Part shown: positions 6,535 through 12,093 of the stretch, piece after piece
Layout of the letters: the number at the start of each line of letters is the position of its first letter
How positions within the stretch are numbered: the first letter of the stretch is position 1
Source: Candidatus Borrarchaeota archaeon
GTDB taxonomy: Archaea > Asgardarchaeota > Sifarchaeia > Borrarchaeales > Borrarchaeaceae
NCBI GenBank assembly: GCA_016840645.1
Contig: JAEORY010000075.1
Coordinates: forward strand, 1-12,093
Direction of reading: 5' to 3'
Length of the DNA: 12,093 bases
Notes under the pieces: generated by a model
The model's input: the letters and a program-made list of their open reading frames with translations, nothing else
Told to the model about the DNA's origin: nothing
Database searches by the model: none
Made by a program: the position numbers and the translations under genes

Positions 6535-6562
6535 ATTTCCTCTCAATGGAGAGTAACGGGAA
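6535..6562 (+). other. tRNA intron, D arm (after G15), 28 nt
   Basis: It differs from the D-arm intron of tRNA-Leu(CAG) at 3 of 28 positions. The hairpin CTCTC-AATG-GAGAG and the TCCG/CGGG pairing with the exon are kept, with bulges AG|A and AA|C. Confidence 0.78.
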
Positions 6563-6601
6563 CTTGGCCAAAGGAGCAGGACTGAGGCTCCTGTGGCGTA
6601 G

Positions 6602-6633
6602 AGAAGCATTAGGTATCCTAGGTTTCGACGCAA
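6602..6633 (+). other. tRNA intron, variable arm, 32 nt
   Basis: It differs at 3 of 32 positions from the partner intron: two in the hairpin loop/closing region (TAT for TGC) and one in the 3' bulge (AA|G for AC|G). The hairpin and the GCGT/ACGC central helix are retained. Confidence 0.82.
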
Positions 6634-6650
6634 GCCTGCGTGGGTTCGAA

Positions 6651-6680
6651 GGAACGAAGCGATGTCGCTTCATCCGAAAA
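6651..6680 (+). other. tRNA intron, T loop (59/60), 30 nt
   Basis: The same BHB frame as in the partner is kept: TTCG/CGAA central helix, bulges AAG and AAT. The intron hairpin has diverged to GAAGCG-ATGT-CGCTTC with a GA/TC closing pair. Structure is preserved while sequence has changed, which supports real splicing. Confidence 0.9.
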
Positions 6681-6724
6681 TCCCATCCCCCGCACCATTC
6701 TTAACTTCAGAAACAGATCACTAG

Positions 6725-6730
6725 TTTTTT
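6725..6730 (+). terminator. Oligo-T tract after tRNA-Leu(GAG)
   Basis: A run of six T begins about 28 nt beyond the CCA end, at nearly the same distance as the T-run downstream of the other tRNA-Leu. This is consistent with an archaeal oligo-T terminator. Confidence 0.4.
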
Positions 6731-6810
6731 ATGGGTTCTATCATGCTTCATAACACTACAATGAAAAGTATTTTTAATATTCTCCCAGTGAATTTTTATT
6801 AGATTTCTAT

Positions 6811-7800
6811 TCAGATTTTGACGGAATAATAGAGCGAGGAAGGAACACCTGAAAGAAGAAGCCAACTAAAACTAACAAACCAATCTAATATAGCAATTAC
6901 AGAACATATAACGAGCGCACTAGGGAACAAAAACGCAAATAAACCAATCATAAATAATAACTGGGATAGACCTGCTGGGTTAACGATACTCGCACCTAAT
7001 AAATAGGAAGTTGCACCAATGAACAATGCTACACCAAAGGGGAGAGGATATCCCACAGCAATTGAGAGGACGTAGACTTTGCTTGCTTCAAGAATCCAAA
7101 TTGGAAAGGCAATAAGGAGTGCAAGAGGTGTATTTCGCTTATCAGTGATAAGATCTTCGATGTCTTTCGTCAGTTCTGACATTCCCTCAACTGCTTTCTT
7201 CTGAATTTGCTTGGCAGGCCTAAATACCGTTTGCAAAATTTTAATGCAGAAATTGACGAACCAAGGCTTTCGAATCAAAATAAAAAACGCGATAAACAAA
7301 GCAATAATACCTACAGAGAACAACCACGACTGAATAACACTTTGTAAGTCACTGAAAATGAATATGATCGAAAACGCGGTAATTAAGACGAGTGCAACAC
7401 TATCAACAAAACGTTCAATGATTACTGAGGTCAATGATTTAGAGAAAGAGGTTTCTCTGTCTTTCGACAACCAATAACTTCTAATAAACTCTCCGACTCG
7501 AAGTGGGATGATTGTGTTGATAAAGATACCAGAGCACAAAATCGGAAATAGTTTTACACTTGGTGGCAGTTTATAAGACGAAAGAAGAATATTCCAGCGA
7601 CCAGTTCTAAGCGAAAATGATAAAATTATTAATAAGAATGTGGGGAACAATAAAAGAATATTTGCTTGCTTTAAGGCATTAAGAATAGCATTAAATCCAA
7701 GCTGGCTTAAAATATAGATGATGATGACACTTATTACTACGAAGATAAGAATAACAAATAATGTTTTGCGTAGAGTAAAATTAACGGAAATTACTCTCAC
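6811..7800 (-). CDS. Membrane protein, LPG synthase TM / UPF0104 (flippase-like) family
   Basis: This 329-residue integral membrane protein has about 7-8 hydrophobic segments, near residues 13-31, 48-64, 85-100, 123-149, 160-176, 226-245, 257-278 and 283-315. Family hallmarks are LRTGRWNILL (64-73), NTIIPLRVGEFIRSYWL (95-111) and IIERFVDS (127-134), then a soluble amphipathic stretch (about 178-222). The family includes the transmembrane part of lysylphosphatidylglycerol synthase and archaeal/bacterial proteins associated with glycosyltransferases or lipid transfer. No synthetase domain is attached, and the substrate is unknown. The start is GTG at 7800 without a clear Shine-Dalgarno. It follows rpl2 by 34 nt on the same strand, where archaeal genomes normally have rps19, so read-through from the ribosomal operon is likely. 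Confidence 0.82.
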   Translation of the reverse strand: MRVISVNFTLRKTLFVILIFVVISVIIIYILSQLGFNAILNALKQANILLLFPTFLLIILSFSLRTGRWNILLSSYKLPPSVKLFPILCSGIFINTIIPLRVGEFIRSYWLSKDRETSFSKSLTSVIIERFVDSVALVLITAFSIIFIFSDLQSVIQSWLFSVGIIALFIAFFILIRKPWFVNFCIKILQTVFRPAKQIQKKAVEGMSELTKDIEDLITDKRNTPLALLIAFPIWILEASKVYVLSIAVGYPLPFGVALFIGATSYLLGASIVNPAGLSQLLFMIGLFAFLFPSALVICSVIAILDWFVSFSWLLLSGVPSSLYYSVKI

Positions 7801-7834
7801 CTATTTGACTTAATGAAATCTACAGAGAAAAAAG

Positions 7835-8566
7835 TTACTTCCTCTTTTTCCTGCCTGCTCGTCGAGCAGCAATGAGCCCGACTTTTCGACCTGGGGGTGC
7901 ATTTCGAGACACTGTTGTTGGCCCACCTGGGCGCTGTTTACTGCCTCCGCCGTGCGGATGAGATACGATATTCATAGCAACACCACGTACATGTGGCCAT
8001 TTTCGCCCTTTTGCGGTTATAAAGTGATATTTAGTGCCAGCTTTGACAAACGGTTTTTCAGGGCGACCTCCACCTGCAACTACGCCAATTGTAGCCCTAC
8101 ATTTTGAATTAATCGTTTTCGATTTTTTTGAGGGAAATTGTATGATAGTAATGCCTTTAGAATGCGAAATGATTGTTGCATAGCAACCTCCGGATCTTAT
8201 AAATTTCCCACCGTCTCCTGGATTCTTTTCAATATTAAAGATGGGCGTTCCTTCTGGAATGTTTTCAAGTGGAAGAATATTTCCAATAGAAATAGTTGCG
8301 TTTGATCCATATTCAACAACTTGACCGATGTAAGCAGATTCTGGTAATAGCAATAAACTTTTTACTCCATCTTTGTATTTTACAACACCAACAGGGGCAC
8401 CACGTCCGGGATCATGATATAGACCAGTTATCACACCATTTATTATACGTTCTACAGTTGATTTTGAGAGAGAGCGATATTTTACAGCGCCTCTTCTCTT
8501 GTGAGTATGAGCACGAAATGTTGGAGAGCCACGTCCTCTTCTTTGAACAAGAACTTTTTTACCCAT
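7835..8566 (-). CDS. rpl2: Large subunit ribosomal protein uL2 (L2)
   Basis: This 243-residue protein is the archaeal/eukaryal form of uL2, full length for the family (about 240). It starts with MGKKVLVQRRGRGSPTFRAH and has GGRPEKPFVKAG (166-177). The highly conserved core WPHVRGVAMNIVSHPHGGG (190-208) includes the histidine implicated in peptidyl transferase function. The tail is basic (ARRAGRKKRK). uL2 binds 23S rRNA domain IV near the peptidyl transferase centre and the subunit interface. A GAGGAGG about 12 nt upstream precedes the ATG. It is the last ribosomal gene of the local rpl3-rpl4-rpl23-rpl2 run, 36 nt after rpl23. Confidence 0.98.
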   Translation of the reverse strand: MGKKVLVQRRGRGSPTFRAHTHKRRGAVKYRSLSKSTVERIINGVITGLYHDPGRGAPVGVVKYKDGVKSLLLLPESAYIGQVVEYGSNATISIGNILPLENIPEGTPIFNIEKNPGDGGKFIRSGGCYATIISHSKGITIIQFPSKKSKTINSKCRATIGVVAGGGRPEKPFVKAGTKYHFITAKGRKWPHVRGVAMNIVSHPHGGGSKQRPGGPTTVSRNAPPGRKVGLIAARRAGRKKRK

Positions 8567-8602
8567 TACGCTATAGCCTCCTCATAAATATTTAAAGTAA
8601 TT

Positions 8603-8887
8603 TTAAAACATTCCTAATTTTGCAGCGAGATCACCTGCATCATCTTCATCAGATAAGCGTACATACGCTTTTTTTCTTCCATCAGGCAGAATAAGTGTAT
8701 TAACACCGTCAACCTTTATATCGTAAAGAACTTCAACTGCTTTCTTAATCTCCCGCTTATTGGCTCGCCTATCTACGATAAATGCTAATTTATTTTCATT
8801 TTCGATCATATCGAACAACTTTTCACTGATTACTACATTATAAACAACTCGATGTAGCTTACCGCTAAGGATCGATTCTTTTTCCAT
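8603..8887 (-). CDS. rpl23: Large subunit ribosomal protein uL23 (L23)
   Basis: This 94-residue protein is of usual archaeal size. The conserved core runs from VISEKLFDMIENENKLAFIVDRR through ANKREIKKAVEVLYDIKVDGVNTL (residues 43-66) to the K/R-rich strand GRKKAYVRL. uL23 sits at the polypeptide exit tunnel and is a docking point for SRP and other exit-site factors. The ATG at 8887 has GGAGA about 11 nt upstream. It lies 30 nt after rpl4 and 36 nt before rpl2, consistent with one transcript. Confidence 0.97.
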   Translation of the reverse strand: MEKESILSGKLHRVVYNVVISEKLFDMIENENKLAFIVDRRANKREIKKAVEVLYDIKVDGVNTLILPDGRKKAYVRLSDEDDAGDLAAKLGMF

Positions 8888-8917
8888 TTTAGATTTTCTC
8901 CAAATAATTTATGTTTC

Positions 8918-9709
8918 TTAAGCCATTTGTTTAGCAAGATACTCTATCGCTGATTTTACCCAGATGGTAAGTCTTCCAGGGTGACCACCAGGAGCTAAAG
9001 ATTCTGTATTAAGGTTATTAACGTGAATAATATCTATGCCCGGATGATTTCTTGCCGCTTTTATAATCCCATTGTCTTCAGAAATCACAATAAGCGGACC
9101 TTTAGGCTTTTTATATTTGCGTCCTCTTAGTTTACCCTTTCCGCTTCGGATTTTTTTGCCGCTTTTTGCCCGAATAACATCTGCCCAGAGGCCGAGTTTC
9201 TCGAAAACACTTTTAGTTTCACTTGTTTTAGTTAATAATTGAAATTCATCTGTTAAGATAATTGGGAATTTTGAAATCATCTCAATAGAATGTCCTCTTT
9301 TGCGAACGCGAATCTTATTTGCAGTCGCAGCAATGGCAGAACGTAGTGCAAAACGTCTCTCATTTTTATTTATTCTTTCAACATGTATCTTTTCTGGTTT
9401 GGGAGGATGGGCTGCTCTTCCTCCAACAGCCATAGGGACGAAGGCACCTCTTGAACCAGCGTGATGTTTACTTCCTTTTACACGAGGTACCCGAGCAATT
9501 CCTCGACCAACACCCATAGATTCAGCAGAAGTTCGCTGACCTGCCTTTTTGTTTACACCATAAGGTTGAATACGTGCAGTGGTCGCTGCGATTACTGCAC
9601 GTTGAATTAAGTCTGGGCGAAAGGGCGTGAAAAATATTGAGGGTAAAGTGATTTCCTCTATAATGGTCCCATCTAGATCATATACAATTCCTTTTTCTGG
9701 AATATTCAT
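8918..9709 (-). CDS. rpl4: Large subunit ribosomal protein uL4 (L4)
   Basis: This 263-residue protein is typical in length for archaeal uL4. The conserved exit-tunnel extension is seen at about residues 50-100: NKKAGQRTSAESMGVGRGIA, RVPRVKGSKHHAGSRGAFVP, GGRAAHPPKP. The C-terminal globular part is also typical (KLRGRKYKKPKGPLIVISED, then IIHVNNLNTESLAPGGHPGR). uL4 lines the exit tunnel and binds 23S rRNA early in assembly. The gap to rpl3 is 61 nt, larger than the other gaps, and holds an AT box (about 9731-9740) 22-31 nt before the start. An internal promoter giving a nearly leaderless rpl4 mRNA is therefore possible but unproven. Confidence 0.98.
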   Translation of the reverse strand: MNIPEKGIVYDLDGTIIEEITLPSIFFTPFRPDLIQRAVIAATTARIQPYGVNKKAGQRTSAESMGVGRGIARVPRVKGSKHHAGSRGAFVPMAVGGRAAHPPKPEKIHVERINKNERRFALRSAIAATANKIRVRKRGHSIEMISKFPIILTDEFQLLTKTSETKSVFEKLGLWADVIRAKSGKKIRSGKGKLRGRKYKKPKGPLIVISEDNGIIKAARNHPGIDIIHVNNLNTESLAPGGHPGRLTIWVKSAIEYLAKQMA

Positions 9710-9770
9710 TTGAATCGCCTGTTACATATTAATTTAAATTGAAGGAGTCATATTAAAACATGAAGAGTGA

Positions 9771-10766
9771 TTATCGCCGTATATATGAAAGGGCAGGTGC
9801 TTCTGAAGGCGCATTTAAAGGTGCACGTAATGCGTGTCGCATTTTAATTAAATTCTTTCTATGTCCAGTAATTGAGCCCTGTATGATCATATAGTCTCCA
9901 CGAATAATGCCATAACGGATGAATCCACCAGGAGGTGTGATTTCATCGCCATCCCCACCTATTTTCAATATTCGCTTATTATAGTCCGTTCTTTGATGAT
10001 ATCCTAACTGTCCTGCTCGTGGTACAGTGTAGAACATATGATGTGGTTTCCATGGCCCGATTGCACCAACACCACGCTTTGTTCCCCTAGATTTATTTTG
10101 TAAGATGCGAATACCCCAACGCTTCACTGGACCTTGAAATCCTTTGCCAATCGAAATTGAACTAGTGTCCACAAACTGTCCGTCTCTCAATATATCCGCA
10201 GCACGTATTTCTTTTCCTAAAATGGAATTAACATAGTCAAATTGCTCTTGTATGGATTCTCCTCCACCTATTTTCACTTCATATAGATGAGGCTTCCGTC
10301 GCGCAACACCACTTAAAATAGGTTGGGTATGAACTATAGCCCTTACTTCTGCTGTTGTTTCAATTGATTTTTTCAACATATTCAAAGTTTCTGAAGTGTT
10401 ATAGTCTTTAGGAAGAGGAAAAACTCGACCTAGGTCAGAATTTAAATCAGAGAACCAACTTTCACCAATGACACTTAATCCATAAGGCGTTGATTCGTAA
10501 GTACGCATCCCACATACGAAGAGAGGGGGTATATCAAGTACAGTAACAGCCATAACACGTTCTTGTCCGTAGAGGGGGCTATGTATGTGATCTTCAATTA
10601 AAACTACATGAGTCATTCCTGCTTTGTAACCTGCAAAGCCAAGAAGTGTTGGTGGGCCAATCCAAGAAGGCCAGGTTTTAATCTTGCCAACTGGATGTGC
10701 CGCTCTACCACGAGGTAGATAAGCGAGAGAGCCTCTTTTTGGTGCATGTCGTTTTCGATGACCCAT
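9771..10766 (-). CDS. rpl3: Large subunit ribosomal protein uL3 (L3)
   Basis: This 331-residue protein is the archaeal/eukaryal long form. It begins with MGHRKRHAPKRGSLAYLPRG, contains GYKAGMTHVV (about residues 46-55), and has the central core GKGFQGPVKRWGIRIL. The tryptophan-finger/His region follows: GPWKPHHMFYTVPRAGQLGY and HQRTDYNKRILKIG. uL3 is an early assembly protein that reaches the peptidyl transferase centre. ATG 10766 was chosen because GGAGGT sits 7 nt upstream. The frame is open to a GTG at 10781, but that GTG overlaps the Shine-Dalgarno and adds only MEVNT. It is the first ribosomal gene of the local cluster, divergent from the radical SAM gene. Confidence 0.98.
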   Translation of the reverse strand: MGHRKRHAPKRGSLAYLPRGRAAHPVGKIKTWPSWIGPPTLLGFAGYKAGMTHVVLIEDHIHSPLYGQERVMAVTVLDIPPLFVCGMRTYESTPYGLSVIGESWFSDLNSDLGRVFPLPKDYNTSETLNMLKKSIETTAEVRAIVHTQPILSGVARRKPHLYEVKIGGGESIQEQFDYVNSILGKEIRAADILRDGQFVDTSSISIGKGFQGPVKRWGIRILQNKSRGTKRGVGAIGPWKPHHMFYTVPRAGQLGYHQRTDYNKRILKIGGDGDEITPPGGFIRYGIIRGDYMIIQGSITGHRKNLIKMRHALRAPLNAPSEAPALSYIRR

Positions 10767-11198
10767 AGTATTTACCTCCACAAATTACTAAAAAGGGCAA
10801 ATAAGATAATCTGCAATTTATTTTTGTTATCAGTAGTATTCCAAAGGTTATTCTTGATCTTGATATTGATTCTGGTAGGTACATGATTTTATGACTACAG
10901 TAAAAACAAGAGGTATCTCATAGAAGCATATCCCTCTGTTTGAGCAGTCTGTCTAAAATAACCGTATATTGTAACCTACTTTTTCTGTTTCATTTTTATG
11001 TCTTCTGCTGAAAGAAAGGATAATTTACATCTTCCACTTTACACCTTCGGAATCGTTTGAAAAATCTTAAATAGAACTCAACACTTCATTGCACTAAATT
11101 TCATTTCAAAACATCAATTAAACGATGAAATATATCCTTTATTGAGGATATTCCAAGAAGATATGAATGAATAGTTTTCATGTGTTAGGGAGGAAAAA
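10767..11198. other. Intergenic region between divergent rpl3 and tes-like genes
   Basis: This 432-nt, AT-rich region has no convincing ORF or RNA gene. On the minus side an A/T stretch near 10815-10830 could be the rpl3 promoter. On the plus side AAATATATCC at about 11128-11137 could serve the radical SAM gene, with initiation near 11160. No repeats or strong hairpins were recognised. Confidence 0.5.
10774..10779 (-). promoter_or_regulatory. Shine-Dalgarno deciding the rpl3 start
   Basis: GGAGGT on the minus strand lies 7 nt before ATG 10766. It shows that the upstream in-frame GTG at 10781 is not the start. Confidence 0.85.
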
Positions 11199-12093
11199 AT
11201 GATGCCGTTACCCTATATGACTCAATCATTGTGCCCAGAATGCCTCAAAGTCATTCCTGCAGAAATAAAGGCAGAAAATGGCAAAGTTGTCATAGAGAAG
11301 GAATGCTCTGAGCATGGTTTTTATAAAGATACGTATTGGGGCTCTGAAGAAGATTTTCTTAAAGCCGAGAAGTGGTGGTGCGACGGGAGACTAGATAATC
11401 CGCGCACTGAAACAATAAAAGGTTGCCCGCAAGACTGTGGGCTTTGTCCAGAGCATAAATCCCATACTGGCCTTGCTCTCATCGATGTGACGAATCGATG
11501 CAATCTTTCCTGTCCAATTTGTTTTGCAAACGCACGTTCTTCAGGATATGTTTATGAACCAACATTAGAGGAAATACGTGGTATCCTTGAAAATTTACGC
11601 GCCAATGAACCAGTTCCTGCTCCCGCTGTACAATTTGCTGGCGGTGAGCCCACTGTTCGTAAGGAATTGCCAGAAATTATATCAATGGCAAAGGAATTGG
11701 ATTTTAAAAATATTGAGATAGCTTCTAATGGCCTAAAAATAGCTGAGAGTGCAGATTACTTGATGAAATTACAAGAAGCAGGTCTTAGTACTATCTACTT
11801 TCAGTTTGACGGAATAACACCTGAGCCATATATTGCAGCACGAGGGAAAGACCTGTTCCCCCTAAAAAAGAAGGTTATTGAAAATGCACGAAAAGTAGGG
11901 TTTGATAGTATTGTCTTAGTGCCAACACTAGTTCGCGGTCTCAATGATGCTCAGGTAGGTGGAATAATTGATTTCGCTGTACAAAATGTTGATGTTGTCA
12001 GAGGAATCATCTTCCAGCCAGTTTCTATTACTGGAAGGATTGATAGAGAAAAATTAAACGAGATGAGAATTACTATACCTGATTTAACGCGCT
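11199..12093 (+). CDS. tes: Radical SAM protein, tetraether lipid synthase (Tes/MJ0619) family, 3' end cut by window
   Basis: Reading from ATG 11199 gives 298 codons that run off the window. Cysteines are clustered as in the MJ0619 family: a rubredoxin-like N-terminal part (C12, C15, C36, with CSEHGFYKD), an auxiliary-cluster motif GCPQDCGLCPEHKSHTG (C76, C80, C83), and the radical SAM motif CNLSCPICF (C101, C105, C108) after LALIDVTNR. GGEPT (148-152) is the SAM-binding motif. Tes joins two archaeols through an sp3 C-C bond to make membrane-spanning tetraether (GDGT) lipids. The same family has also been proposed to methylate pterin precursors, and paralogues exist, so the precise reaction is inferred. 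GGGAGG at 11188-11193 supports the start; a second ATG follows directly. About 200 residues are probably missing. Confidence 0.85.
   Translation, partial: MMPLPYMTQSLCPECLKVIPAEIKAENGKVVIEKECSEHGFYKDTYWGSEEDFLKAEKWWCDGRLDNPRTETIKGCPQDCGLCPEHKSHTGLALIDVTNRCNLSCPICFANARSSGYVYEPTLEEIRGILENLRANEPVPAPAVQFAGGEPTVRKELPEIISMAKELDFKNIEIASNGLKIAESADYLMKLQEAGLSTIYFQFDGITPEPYIAARGKDLFPLKKKVIENARKVGFDSIVLVPTLVRGLNDAQVGGIIDFAVQNVDVVRGIIFQPVSITGRIDREKLNEMRITIPDLTR

Larger units (their letters stand above)
6520..6697 (+). tRNA. tRNA-Leu(GAG) with three introns
   Basis: Acceptor GCGGGGG (6520-6526) pairs with CCCCCGC (6687-6693), followed by A73 and an encoded CCA. The anticodon arm is CAGGA-CTGAGGC-TCCTG with anticodon GAG (6584-6586), reading CUU/CUC leucine codons. 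Introns of 28, 32 and 30 nt occupy 6535-6562 (after G15), 6602-6633 (variable arm) and 6651-6680 (T loop 59/60). The exons (15, 39, 17, 17 nt) join into an 88-nt tRNA. They differ from tRNA-Leu(CAG) only at the anticodon position 34, at position 38 and in the 3' strand of the T stem (CCCAT instead of CCCGC). No intron is present at the common site 37/38. Splice sites are inferred by comparison of the two copies and by folding. Confidence 0.93.

Noticed and set aside
6416..6673. Open reading frame across the tRNA-Leu(GAG) gene on the minus strand
   Set aside because: It is antisense to a complete, structurally supported tRNA, and the protein is low-complexity and unlike any family.
8296..8595. 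Plus-strand open frame opposite rpl2
   Set aside because: It is antisense to the conserved uL2 gene and has no family likeness.
1..12093. CRISPR arrays, insertion sequences or prophage genes
   Set aside because: No regularly spaced direct repeats, transposase or phage-like frames were seen; the window is core archaeal gene content.

Overview
The window comes from an archaeon with an AT-rich genome. It carries archaeal/eukaryal-type ribosomal proteins uL3, uL4, uL23 and uL2 in the usual archaeal order. It also has an archaeosine tRNA-guanine transglycosylase, an Sm-like protein, a FAU-1-type RNA-binding protein, a probable RNA polymerase Rpo8 (Rpb8-like) subunit, a PAC2-family protein, and the start of a tetraether-lipid-synthase-like radical SAM enzyme. 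The Rpo8-like subunit and intron-rich tRNAs fit a TACK or Asgard lineage better than a typical euryarchaeon. That placement is an inference and cannot be settled here.

Layout. 1-1143 (-): 3'-truncated FAU-1/RNase E-G-like gene. 1216-1392 (-): tRNA-Leu(CAG) interrupted by three introns. 1541-4225 (-): Sm-like protein, then TgtA, then an Lrp/AsnC regulator, tightly spaced. 4351-5452 (+), divergent from these: Rpo8-like subunit and PAC2-family protein. 5453-5884: gap between convergent genes, holding a GC-rich, strongly structured region that is probably an unidentified ncRNA. 5885-6190 (-): PRC-barrel protein. 6520-6697 (+): tRNA-Leu(GAG) with three introns at the same positions as in the first tRNA. 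6811-7800 (-): LPG-synthase/flippase-like membrane protein. 7835-10766 (-): rpl2, rpl23, rpl4, rpl3, transcribed from rpl3 towards rpl2. 10767-11198: divergent intergenic region. 11199-12093 (+): 3'-truncated radical SAM protein of the Tes (MJ0619) family.

Most of the window concerns RNA and translation: tRNA genes, tRNA modification (TgtA), RNA-binding proteins (FAU-1, Sm), the polymerase and the ribosome. The most striking content is the pair of tRNA-Leu genes. Each has a D-arm intron after G15, a variable-arm intron and a T-loop intron at 59/60, and neither has an anticodon-loop intron. About half of each primary transcript is intron. Removing the introns gives canonical 88-nt tRNA-Leu sequences with an encoded CCA end. 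The D-arm and variable-arm introns are nearly identical between the two genes, so an intron-bearing ancestor was probably duplicated. The two genes form an inverted repeat around about 5.1 kb. The intron after G15 adjoins the base that TgtA modifies, and the window's TgtA appears to lack the usual C-terminal PUA domain. A second oddity is that the ribosomal cluster stops after rpl2 and is followed by a membrane protein instead of rps19.
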